Positions 55,617 through 64,000 of a DNA stretch of 64,000 bases are shown here, piece after piece. The notes beneath the pieces are model-generated. The model had not been told where the DNA came from, ran no database searches, and saw only the letters and a list, made by a program, of their open reading frames with translations. The stretch spans positions 3,293,372-3,357,371 of the forward strand of contig JAFFJZ010000016.1 in NCBI GenBank assembly GCA_018340375.1, written 5' to 3'. Source of the stretch: Gonatopus flavifemur. Taxonomy: Eukaryota; Arthropoda; Insecta; Hymenoptera; Dryinidae. Both the position numbers and the translations under genes were made by a program. Each line of letters opens with the position of its first letter. Positions within the stretch are counted from its first letter, which is position 1.

Positions 55617-56690
55617 ATCAATGAGTCAACATTACCATGGCATATTCTGCAAGCACAACATAGAAATGATTTACGTCATCCATGGATTCCACGTTGAGGC
55701 AACGTACCTTATCGGTAGCAGTGCTGTACGAGTACACAATCATTTTCAAATGAACTGGTCAATATGAATCGGTCCAAGTCCCGGTGCGAGTGTCCTATTA
55801 ATGAATATACACCAAAGATTTGAGTAGCTTTCTTCTCTTCAGAAGCGATTGAAGTATATATTTCTGAAAGTCTGTTGATAATATAGCAGTTTTGTTCAAG
55901 AAATCCCTTGAATACAATACCGTACTCTCATATTTTCGATTCACAGTATTTTGAATATCGGTATTTTACATTAATGTTCACGAAGAATATTACATTGTAA
56001 CCATTAAGTAATAACTTGATTTTATGTTTGGTTTTCATTTACTTTATTCTTTATTCTCTTCGAAAGCGATAGAAGCATATATTTCTCAAAAAGTTTTGAT
56101 GATATTGCGAGTCTTCTTTTAAATTCGTTGAGCATAATTCCATATCCCCACATTTTTTATTCACATTTTGGATATATTGTGTCATCACATTATTTCGAAT
56201 ATTCTTACTGTATATTTACATTCACGAAGAATCTTATATTGTGATCCTCGAATATCAACCTGATTTCATGTTCGTTTTTTCTCTACGTTATTATTTATTC
56301 TCTTTGGAAATAATTGAAGGATATACAGAGTGGCCACAGACCGGGAAAACCGGGAAATTTCAGGGAATCTTCCAAGTGATCAGGGAATTTTTCATTATCA
56401 TAGAAATCTTATCTAAAACGCGCTACTTTGATGATTTTTTTCATATAAGGGTCAGAATTCCTAAAATCAGCTCGAATTAAATTTTGATTCTCATAATTCA
56501 ATGAAATGTACCAAAAATGACATTGATATGAGCTCTCTATGTTAAAAATGAGTCTACCAAATGATTTAGCAAAATATTTTTTTTATTATAAAAATAGGAA
56601 ACTTGATTTATACTCAATTCCCATGCGATGACCCATGCGAACTAATTGGGAATTTACAGAAGGGTACTCACTAGAAGAATGGAGTATATA
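55617..56690. repeat. Tandem ~230-bp duplication and a CCGGGAAAACCGGGAA fragment
   Basis: About 55825-56045 and 56050-56285 are diverged copies of one unit (CGAAAGCGATAGAAGCATAT, TTCACGAAGAAT). 56331-56390 carries AGTGGCCACAGACCGGGAAA, an end sequence common to insect repeats, without a partner in the window. The rest is AT-rich. No gene. Confidence 0.45.
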
Positions 56691-56699
56691 CCCGATCAA

Positions 56700-56945
56700 A
56701 CAAAAAGACATCTTCTAGATATCTAAAAGATATCTCGCAATTTTGAAAGATGTCTTGCAAGAAGGTCTCGAAGATGTCTTTTAGAAATCTCAAAGATGTC
56801 TTACGCGACTGATTTCGACAAGTTTAAGATATATCAAAAAGGTCTGGCGGAAGATATGCTTCAGACGTATTCAATCAAGTCTTGAAAATGTCTTGAAGAA
56901 TTCATAAAAATATCTTGGAAAAATCTTGAATCGTGCATGAAAAAA
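56700..56945. repeat. Fragment with element V-like subterminal words
   Basis: AAGATGTCTT, ATCTAAAAGATAT and TTGAAGAATTC words match the subterminal regions of element V, but no CGCCCACACAG end is present. Probably a truncated relative. 56946-57000 is a T/C-rich run. Confidence 0.4.
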
Positions 56946-57001
56946 ATTCTCCCCTCTTTTTCTCCTTCTTCCTTCTTTCTTTTCTTTTGATCCCTCGTCT
57001 C

Positions 57002-58570
57002 AGTTGGAATTTTTATTATTGATGAAATACCAATTGGATCCCATTGAAAAACGTTTCACTGGTATCAATTAGAATTTCCATGATTGATAAAACTCCGAAT
57101 GAATCAAATTGAAAAATATTGTATTGGTATCAACCGGAATTTTTACTATTGATAAAATACCAATTGGATCCCATTGAAAAATATTTGACTGGTATCAATT
57201 AAAATTTTCATGATCAATGAAATACCGATTCAATCCAATTAAAAAATATTTTATTGTTATCCATCGGAATTTTTTATCAACCATAAAATACCCATTGGAT
57301 CTGATGAGAAAATATTCTCTTGGTATCAATTGGAATTTTTATGATCAATGAAATACCCATTGAATTCCATTGAAAAATATTTCACTGGTATCAATTAAAA
57401 TTTCAATAATCAATAAAATCTCGATTTAATCAAATGAAAAATATTTTCTTGGTATCAATAGGAATTCTTATTATTGATAAAATACCTTTTGGATGCCATT
57501 GAAGAATATTTGACTGGTATCAATTAGAATCTTCATAATTAATAACATACCGATTCAATCCAATTGAAGAATATTGTATTGGCATCAATCGGAATTTTCA
57601 TTGATCATAAAATACCAAGTGAATCCAATTACACAATATTTCATTGATGTCAATCGGAATTCTTATTATTGATAAAATACCTACTGGGTCCCATTGGAAA
57701 ATATTTGACTCGTATCAATTAGAATTTTCATAATTGATAAAATACCGATTGAATCCAATCGAAAAATACTGTATTGATATCAATCCGAATTTTTCTTCCA
57801 TCATAAAATACCGATTGAATCCAATTGGAAAATATTTTCTTGGTCTTCATTGGGATTTTTATTATTAATGCTCTCATTAAGACCGATACAATCCCTCATA
57901 TGTCCAATGGACTATTACCAATTGAATCTTATTACTATGGACACCCATCCCTGACATAAGACAGTCATTTAGTTCACATTGATAGGAAGCGAACCACGGC
58001 ATCGAGCGAGCGGGTGTTCCAGATCGATCTTCTAGGTCAAGCAACGACAACTGCGGTACAAGGTGGATGGGTGATCACCATACTAATAACACATAAATGA
58101 TCGTTTGAATTTATTTCAGCAATAATTTGTCATACGTAATGATTGAATAAATGATATATGTGTTTGTTTAATTGATATAGAATGCGCGTATATAATGTAT
58201 ATGAACCGTTCGTTGATTGGGTTAACAACCAATAAAATTCAATAAGAAAATCCCGATGCAGGAATCAATTCATTCCGATAGGTTTTTTTTTCGGATTTAA
58301 TTGGATTTTTTTACCAGGAAAAATGACGATTAAATCCAGTTAAAAATTATTTCATTGGTATCAATGGGAAATTTCCGATGCAGAAACTCAATCCATTCCG
58401 ATGAAATGTTTTCTTATCGGATTCAATCGGATTTTTTAACCAGGGGAAAGACCGATTCAATCCAATTAAAGATTATCTTATCGGTATCAATAGGAAATTT
58501 CCGATGCAAAAAATCAATTCATTCCGATAAAATTTTTTTTATCGGATTCAATCGGATTGTTTAACCAGGG
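57002..58570. mobile_element. Element R copy 3, left-truncated, with 5S-like core
   Basis: It begins abruptly in a repeat unit (CAGTTGGAATTTTTATTATT) with no left terminus. The 60/120-bp units fill 57002-57870, the 5S-like core is at 57988-58079, and the right side carries three successive terminal units (ACCAGG near 58312, 58438 and 58563). It provides the empty site for the hairpin MITE in copy 2. Frames across it are repeat-derived. Confidence 0.7.
57988..58079 (+). ncRNA. 5S rRNA-like segment in element R copy 3
   Basis: It differs from copy 2 by little more than TAGGTCAAGCAACG in place of TAGGTTAAGCAACG. It retains GCGGTAC and TGGATGGGTGATCACC at the same spacing. See copy 1 for the comparison with 5S rRNA. 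Confidence 0.6.
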
Positions 58571-58679
58571 AGCCACATAGTCACATGCAAACAATTTCGG
58601 AAAACAACTTTTCTCAACTTTGTAAAAAAAATTTGTTATCCAAAGAATTCGAAAGTATTATTATTGTGACTTCGTCATC

Positions 58680-58789
58680 AAAGATTGGATATTTGATCTA
58701 GTTCAGATATAACTAGATCTAATGTTCACTCAACGTATCTTATGAAACATGACTTGATCTGATGTTCGATCTCAGGAGATCTGATTATA
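58680..58789. repeat. AGATCTGAT-rich repeat, left part
   Basis: GATCTAGTTCAGATATAACT and related AGATATAATTAGATC words continue beyond the DD41D insertion at 60822-61085. The two parts were one repeat before insertion. Confidence 0.5.
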
Positions 58790-60821
58790 CAGGGTGGGGC
58801 ATTTAAAGTGTCGCGGGCGTTTTTTCCAAAAATGAAGTGAGATACGAGAAAATTTTTCGGACAAAAGTTGTAGGGTACCGAGGGGGACATTCGATGGTGG
58901 CCTTGGCTTTGACCTCAAATCTCATCTTCAAGGGCATTCTGAGATCAACTCTTGTTTTTTAAATAGCATCTCATATTTTTTACTGCAGATTTGGATTCTA
59001 GGTCAAAAACCAAGAAACTTTTGTCTGGACCATTTTCCTGAAATCCGCAAAAATGGCGCTCTAATCGATATTGTTCCATTTTGAATCTGACATTCGAATA
59101 ACTCGAAAACGAAGGGTCTTGCAAAAGAATGTTTCGTACAAAAGTTGTCAATACACAACACATTTCAATCGTCTACATTACCACAATTCAGAGCTCACGC
59201 GATGTAAACAAACGACGGGATTCAGTGAAAATTCACGATTTTGAAAGTCAGTTTGTCAGTCACATTTGATTATTACTTGGTTTATGACAAATTGAAAATC
59301 ATGGATATCCGATACACGGTTTCTGAAAAGATCGATATGATCTACATTTACGGTGAAGTGCATAAGAACCCCAGACAAGCATATGACTTGTATGCAGAAC
59401 GATTTCCTGAAAGAACAACGCCATCCATTAGGTATTTTCAACGCATTACAAAATTATTCTCAGAAACGGGAAGTGTTACAAGGGAAAAACGACATCGAAT
59501 GAGAACTGTTAGCGGAGAAAATGCGGAAGTTAATGTACTAGCTGCAGTAGCCAATAATCCACACGTGAGCTCTCGTGAAATTGAACTCCATTCGGGAATT
59601 TCTCGAAGAAGTGTTCTTCGAATACTGAAACGTCACAAATTCCATCCGTATCACATTTGTTTGCATCAAGACCTTCACGGTGATGATTTCGAGAATCGTG
59701 TACAGTTTTGTCGATGGGGTCTAGCGCAAATGCACAATAACAACTTCATCAACATATTATTTTCTGATGAGTCGACGTTCACCAATTATGGTCAAGTAAA
59801 TCGACATAATATGCATTACTGGGCGACAGAAAATCCAAGATGGTTACGTCAAGTAGAGCATCAAAGACAATGGGCTGTGAATGTTTGGTGTGGTATTTTT
59901 CGATCTCGAGTAATTGGACCGTACTTCATTGCAGATACGCTAAATGGAGAGAAGTACAGACATTTCTTAGATCAAGTACTTCCAACAATACTTGAAGACA
60001 TACCTATTCAGGAACGATTGAATATGTGGTATCAACACGATGGTTGTCCATCCCATTATGCAGTCACAGCTCGAGAAATATTGGACAGAGATTATCCTGG
60101 ACGATGGATAGGACGTCGTGGACCAGTTCATTGGCCTGCCCGTTCTCCGGATCTTACTTCTCCAGATTTTTTTTTATGGGGATACATAAAAGATACAGTT
60201 TATCAACAAGCACCGACTACACCTGAGAATACGCGTCAACGAATCATCAATGCATGCGCGAGCATCAATGAAGATATTTTAGCACGAGTTCAGCAATCTT
60301 TTGTAAAACGTTTTGAAATGTGTATTGAAGTCGAAGGCCATCATTTTGAGCATCTACTGCATTAAAATTATCCGAGTGATGTAGACGATTGGAATGTGTT
60401 GTGTTTTGTCTGTTATACCCCATCACCTCCGTTTCAGTTCAAGGGGTCCCCCTTTGAATCAGACAACTTTTGTCCGAAACATTCTCCTCCAAGACCCTTC
60501 GTTTTCGAGTTATTCTGATGTCAGATTCAGTATGGAACAATATCGATTAGAGCGCCATCTTTGCGGATTTCAGGAAAATGGTTCAGACAAAAGTTTCTTG
60601 GTTTTTGACCTCGAATCCAAATCTGCAGTAAAAAATATGAGATGCTATTTTAAAAACAAGAGTTGACCTCGGAATGCCCTTGAAGATGAGATTTGAGGTC
60701 AAAGCCAAGGCCACTATCGGATGTCCCCCTCGATACCCTAAAATTTTTGTCCGAAAAATTTTCTCGTATCTCATTTTATTTTTGGAAAAAACGCCCGCGA
60801 CACTTTAAATGCCCCACCCTG
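58790..60821 (+). mobile_element. DD41D transposon copy 3, complete and uninterrupted
   Basis: 2032 bp. The ends are CAGGGTGGGGCATTTAAAG and its inverse, with TA outside, and the inverted repeats are ~390-430 bp long (the right one has an additional ~65 bases around GGGGTCCCCCTTTGAATC). It encodes an intact transposase and is the likely type of the source element that moved copies 1 and 2. Confidence 0.94.
59301..60365 (+). CDS. Tc1/mariner-superfamily transposase, DD41D, intact
   Basis: Starts at MDIRYTVSEKIDMIYIYGE; an in-frame ATG 60 bases upstream adds 20 residues without obvious homology, so the downstream start (354 residues) is preferred. An N-terminal HTH of the insect DUF4817 type spans ~1-65, followed by a second HTH-like region (HVSSREIELHSGISRRSVLR). 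Catalytic residues are D156 in LFSDESTFTNYG, D247 in WYQHDGCPSH and D289 in DLTSPDFFLWGY, with 41 residues between the last two (36 if D284 of SPDL were used). It ends FEHLLH. No lesion is visible; the T9 tract at 60168 is in phase here. Confidence 0.92.
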   Translation: MDIRYTVSEKIDMIYIYGEVHKNPRQAYDLYAERFPERTTPSIRYFQRITKLFSETGSVTREKRHRMRTVSGENAEVNVLAAVANNPHVSSREIELHSGISRRSVLRILKRHKFHPYHICLHQDLHGDDFENRVQFCRWGLAQMHNNNFINILFSDESTFTNYGQVNRHNMHYWATENPRWLRQVEHQRQWAVNVWCGIFRSRVIGPYFIADTLNGEKYRHFLDQVLPTILEDIPIQERLNMWYQHDGCPSHYAVTAREILDRDYPGRWIGRRGPVHWPARSPDLTSPDFFLWGYIKDTVYQQAPTTPENTRQRIINACASINEDILARVQQSFVKRFEMCIEVEGHHFEHLLH

Positions 60822-61085
60822 TATATGAATAGATTCATAACCAGGTATGGTCTGATCTAATGAGATCTCGTTTAATCTGCCTAGATATAATTATATCTGA
60901 TGTTAGCTCTAATGAGATCTCATCAGATATGAACTGAAATATGATCAGAATTTATCTATTGTCAGCAGGTATAACTAGTTCGTCATTATATCTAATCAGA
61001 TCAACTTCTATCTGAAATATGTATAATTTTATCTGAATCAGATCAAATTTTATCTAATTATATCTGATCATATCTAATTTTTCCC
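60822..61085. repeat. AGATCTGAT-rich repeat, right part
   Basis: Dense TATATCTGAT, AATGAGATCTC and ATCAGAT words, continuing 58680-58789. No gene or RNA is seen. Confidence 0.5.
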
Positions 61086-61600
61086 CCGGGATTATAAATT
61101 TTCATTATATCTTATGCAATTTTATGTACCAGGAAAAAATTTCCATATATGGACCCATATATGGATTCATATATGGTCATATATGAAAGTGGGGAATCTA
61201 TCAGCATCGATCTCACTCCTCTCTCCTTTGGTTTTTAACCACGTTCCATATAAAGAATTGTGACATTTTTTTGTCCATATATGGATGTATATGATGATGG
61301 ATGATTGAATATGATCACATATGGCCATGTACAGTCTCATTCGTACTTGATCATATATGGCCAAAATCCATATATGCTCATATATGATCTCATATATGTT
61401 TGTATATATGCATATGTATTTCATATATGTTCATATGTATTTCATATATGTTCATATGTATTTCATATATGTTCATATGTATTTCATATATGTTCATATG
61501 TATTTCATATATGTTAATATGTATTTCATATATGTTCATATATGATTCATATACAACCGTATGAATTATTTTTCCCCGGGTATTTATATTCACCTTTCTT
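61086..61600. repeat. CATATATG-rich element with a 21-bp tandem array
   Basis: 61411 to ~61537 contains six tandem 21-bp units (CATATGTATTTCATATATGT plus T). The unit length is a multiple of three, so frames stay open on both strands (ICSYVFH repeated), but there is no support for a protein. The surroundings resemble the CATATATG MITE at 17405-17754 in composition. Confidence 0.65.
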
Positions 61601-61603
61601 TGT

Positions 61604-61782
61604 TACCCTGGTGGAAATATTTCTCTGAGAATTTCTGAGAATCTCTGAGAAACTCTCAAAATTCGGACATTTTCCTACAAATCTCTGCAACTCTCTACAG
61701 CATTCAGAATAATTCTGAAAATCTCTGGAAATATTCTGAGGATTCCTGAAAAACTCTCAAAATTGGGATTCCCACGAGGGTA
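61604..61782. mobile_element. Short family T MITE, ACCCTGGTGGAAATATTTCTC end
   Basis: The left end is the exact inverse of the termini at 16883 and 18398. The right end (GGGATTCCCACGAGGGTA, inverted) pairs partly. AATCTCTGAGAA words dominate the interior. Confidence 0.55.
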
Positions 61783-61970
61783 TCTTTCAATTGCTAACCG
61801 TGTATGCATATATGTGAATTTGAATGTACGCTGAAAATTGCTCCCCGTGTCGAATGCAGGCAAAATATGGCGGAACGCGCAATGCGGTAATCATAACTTT
61901 CAAGGATTCCTAGTTAAAACTAGGATATTCTGGTGCTCCTTGGATGAATACGTTTTCTACACATTTCCCA

Positions 61971-62560
61971 ACTCAAGCAGCAACAGAAGTTCAAAGTATA
62001 TACGAAATAGAAACGTTCGTAGAATGTACGAATGAGTTACGAAGAATATATAATGAACGTTCATAGAATATTCGAATGAGACTGTTTTGAATATACTTGA
62101 AACGTACATAGTACATCCGAAATGTACGATATTCGTCCAATCGACGTTTGATTGACGTCCCATCGTATATTCGATAACATACGTTCGATGAATATGCATA
62201 GCACCTATGAAACGGTCTCATTGGAATATGCATAGAACATATTTCGAATATTCGAAGAACGTTCATAGTATATTCTGGTGCTACTTGGGAAGCATGCAAC
62301 AGAAGTTCAGAGTATATACGAAATAGAAACGTCCATAGAATCAACGAATGTGAGATACGCAGAACATATAATGAACGTTCATAGAATATTCGAATGAGAC
62401 TTTCTTAAATATACTTAGAACGAACATAGTACATCCGAAATGTACGATATTCATTCAATATATTCAATTACATGCGTTCGATGAATATGCATAGCACCTA
62501 TGAAACGGTCTCATTGCAATGTGCATAGAACATATTTCGAATATTTGAAGAACGTTCACA
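61971..62560. mobile_element. Two adjacent family Z MITE copies
   Basis: 61971-62289 is a full copy in inverse orientation (TCAAGCAGCAACAGAAG to GGTGCTACTTGGG). 62292-62560 is a second copy that lost its terminal CCCAAG and stops at GAAGAACGTTCAC, where the mariner remnant begins. A further stray Z end is near 61926-61943. Frames across them are repeat-derived. Confidence 0.65.
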
Positions 62561-63053
62561 ACACGTCGTTCAATAAGTCCCAAGACTAACAACGAAAACA
62601 ACATTTTTTTTTCAAAAACCATTCTTATTCATCAATATAATCTCCTTTTAGAGTGATACAATCTTTCCAACGCCTTTCCAACATTCTTATACCATGTTGA
62701 TTGATTCATCCTTTGCTTCAAAATAGGCTCCAGTTTCGGCAATGACCTCCTCATTCGAACCAAATTTTTTTCCCTGGAGCATTTTTTTGAGATCAGCAAA
62801 GAGCCAGTAGTCGCTGGGGGCTAAATCTGGTGAATACGGGGGTGGGAAAGCAAATCAAAGCCCAACTCGTTGAATTTTGCCATTGTTTTCATGGACTTGT
62901 GGCGTGGTGCGTTGTCTTGCTGGAAAAGGATTTTTTTCTTCATGTGCGGTCGTTTTGCTGCGATCTCCTCCTTCAAACGTACCAACAAGTCAATATAATA
63001 ATTACTGTTGATGGATTTACCTTTTTCTAGGTAGCCAATGTAAATCACGCCAT

Positions 63054-63371
63054 CCCAAGTAGCACCAGAATATACTATGAACGTTCTTAGAGTATTCGAA
63101 ATATGTTCTATGTACATTCGAATGAGACTGTTTCATAGGTGCTATGCATGTTCATCGAACGTATGCAATCGAATATACGACGGTACGTCAATCAAACGTC
63201 GCCTGGATGAATATCGTACATTTCGAATGTACTATGTACGTTCTAAGTATATTTGAAACAGTCTCATTCGAAAATCCCATGAACGTTCATTATATGTTCT
63301 TCGTATCTCATTCGTACATTCTACGAACGTTTCTATTTCGTATATACTTTGAACTTCCGTTGCTGCTTGGG
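63054..63371. mobile_element. Family Z MITE inside the second mariner, 318 bp
   Basis: CCCAAGTAGCACCAGAATAT to GTTGCTGCTTGGG, with AT on both sides (63052-63053 and 63372-63373). Removing it with one AT restores the mariner reading WDTHGVIYI. Same length as the copy at 6942-7259. Confidence 0.85.
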
Positions 63372-63479
63372 ATGTGTATCCCAAAAAACAGACGCCATGA
63401 ATTTGCCAGCAGACTGCTGCGTATTTGGACGCTTTCGGCGGCTTTGCCAGCCATGCGCTATACGCATGCTCGAACGCGA

Positions 63480-63646
63480 CGTTCGATTGACTCACCGTCG
63501 TATATTCGATTACATACGTTCGATGAACATGCATAGCACCTATGAAACGGTCTTTTGGAATGTGCATAGAACATATTCCGAATATTCTAAGAATGTTCAT
63601 AGTATATTCTGGTGTTACTTGGGTTGAGATTCTGTTGCTGCTTGGG
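63480..63646. mobile_element. Partial family Z copies in the second mariner
   Basis: About 63480-63623 is one half of a Z element ending GGTGTTACTTGGG. 63629-63646 is the opposite terminus (TCTGTTGCTGCTTGGG). Rearrangement between Z copies has probably removed mariner sequence here. Confidence 0.5.
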
Positions 63647-63758
63647 GCAGAACCAACAGCATGTCTTCAAAACGTTCAAAAAACTTTTTGTCCTCCCTGG
63701 GATCTGGCGAGATGGAATTTTATGGGCTTTGGTCAGGACGTTGTGCGAAATCCAATGA

Positions 63759-64000
63759 CCCAAGTAGCACCAGAATATACTATAAACGTTCTTAGAATAT
63801 TTGAAATATGTTCTATGTACATGCCAAAAGACCGTTTCATAGGTGCTATGCATGTTCATCGAACGTATGTAATCGAATATACGACGGTACGTCAATCGAA
63901 CGTCGATTGAATGAATATCGTACATTCCGAATGTACTATGTACGTTCTAAGTATATTTGAAACAGTCTCATTCGAAAATTCCATGAACGTTCATTATATG
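63759..64000. mobile_element. Family Z MITE, cut by the window end
   Basis: It starts CCCAAGTAGCACCAGAATAT and follows the Z consensus to the end of the window. The right terminus is outside. Confidence 0.75.

Larger units (their letters stand above)
62561..63757 (-). pseudogene. Second mariner, transposase remnant cut up by MITEs
   Basis: Read on the minus strand in pieces: 63757-63647 encodes GHWISHNVLTKAHK (the WVPHELT region), 63482-63373 encodes SAGKFMASVFWDT, and 63053 to ~62590 encodes GVIYIGYLEKGKSI, KKILFQQDNAPRHKSMKTMA and, after a frameshift near 62840, the [12 protein letters not shown] catalytic end. Family Z copies separate the pieces. The N-terminal DNA-binding part and first catalytic Asp are not visible. 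A mariner-like terminus follows at ~62563 (ACACGTCGTTCAATAAGTCC). It is a different lineage from 2139-3432. Confidence 0.8.

Overview
The window is about 64 kb of AT-rich arthropod (most likely insect) DNA with no recognisable host gene, rRNA operon or CRISPR array. Almost every stretch is a mobile element, often nested several deep. The host assignment rests on element types: Tc1/mariner-superfamily transposases with TA duplications, hAT-type ends with 8-bp duplications, EN-RT non-LTR retrotransposons, many MITEs, and spliced transposase exons with GT-AG introns. I cannot name the species. All alignments, lengths and duplications were read by eye.

Layout. 0-6.7 kb: one arm of a dispersed repeat (inverted partner at 18.4-19.5 kb plus 44.2-44.3 kb) holding an intact mariner (2139-3432), a small MITE, and inside that MITE a 2.8-kb hAT-type element. 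6.9-10.3 kb: MITEs in a ~130-bp tandem array. 10.4-14.0 kb: element U containing element R, whose core holds a 5S-rRNA-like segment; R recurs at 37.6-39.5 and 57.0-58.6 kb. 14.07-16.59 kb: a DD41D transposon broken by a LINE fragment, with a near-identical inverted copy at 24.67-27.20 kb and an intact copy at 58.79-60.82 kb. 19.5-21.3 kb: two TA-flanked elements in a row.

21.27-44.20 kb: element X, a DNA transposon with ~570-bp terminal inverted repeats and a spliced but broken transposase. Its intron holds element V, which holds DD41D copy 2. Its last visible exon is split by element W: 13,206 bp, an exact 8-bp duplication, hAT-like ends, ~1.2-kb inverted repeats each carrying a tRNA-like block, and a degenerate ubiquitin-peptidase-like gene, but no transposase that I recognise.

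45.99-46.89 kb: ~227-bp minisatellite. 46.91-55.27 kb: a non-LTR retrotransposon (minus strand, 18-bp duplication) whose ORF1 and ORF2 share one frame across a single TAG. Its 5' UTR is interrupted by element Y (51260-55202), an apparently intact hAT-like transposon with one 777-codon ORF and ~0.5-kb inverted repeats. 55.3-64 kb: MITEs, R copy 3, the intact DD41D copy, a 21-bp array and a second mariner cut apart by the CCCAAG-ended MITE family.

Functionally, three transposase genes look able to encode full proteins: the mariner, DD41D copy 3 and Y. Most other elements lack a transposase and must have moved in trans. The best candidates for something undescribed are W, Y, the 5S-bearing element R and the ORF1-TAG-ORF2 retrotransposon.
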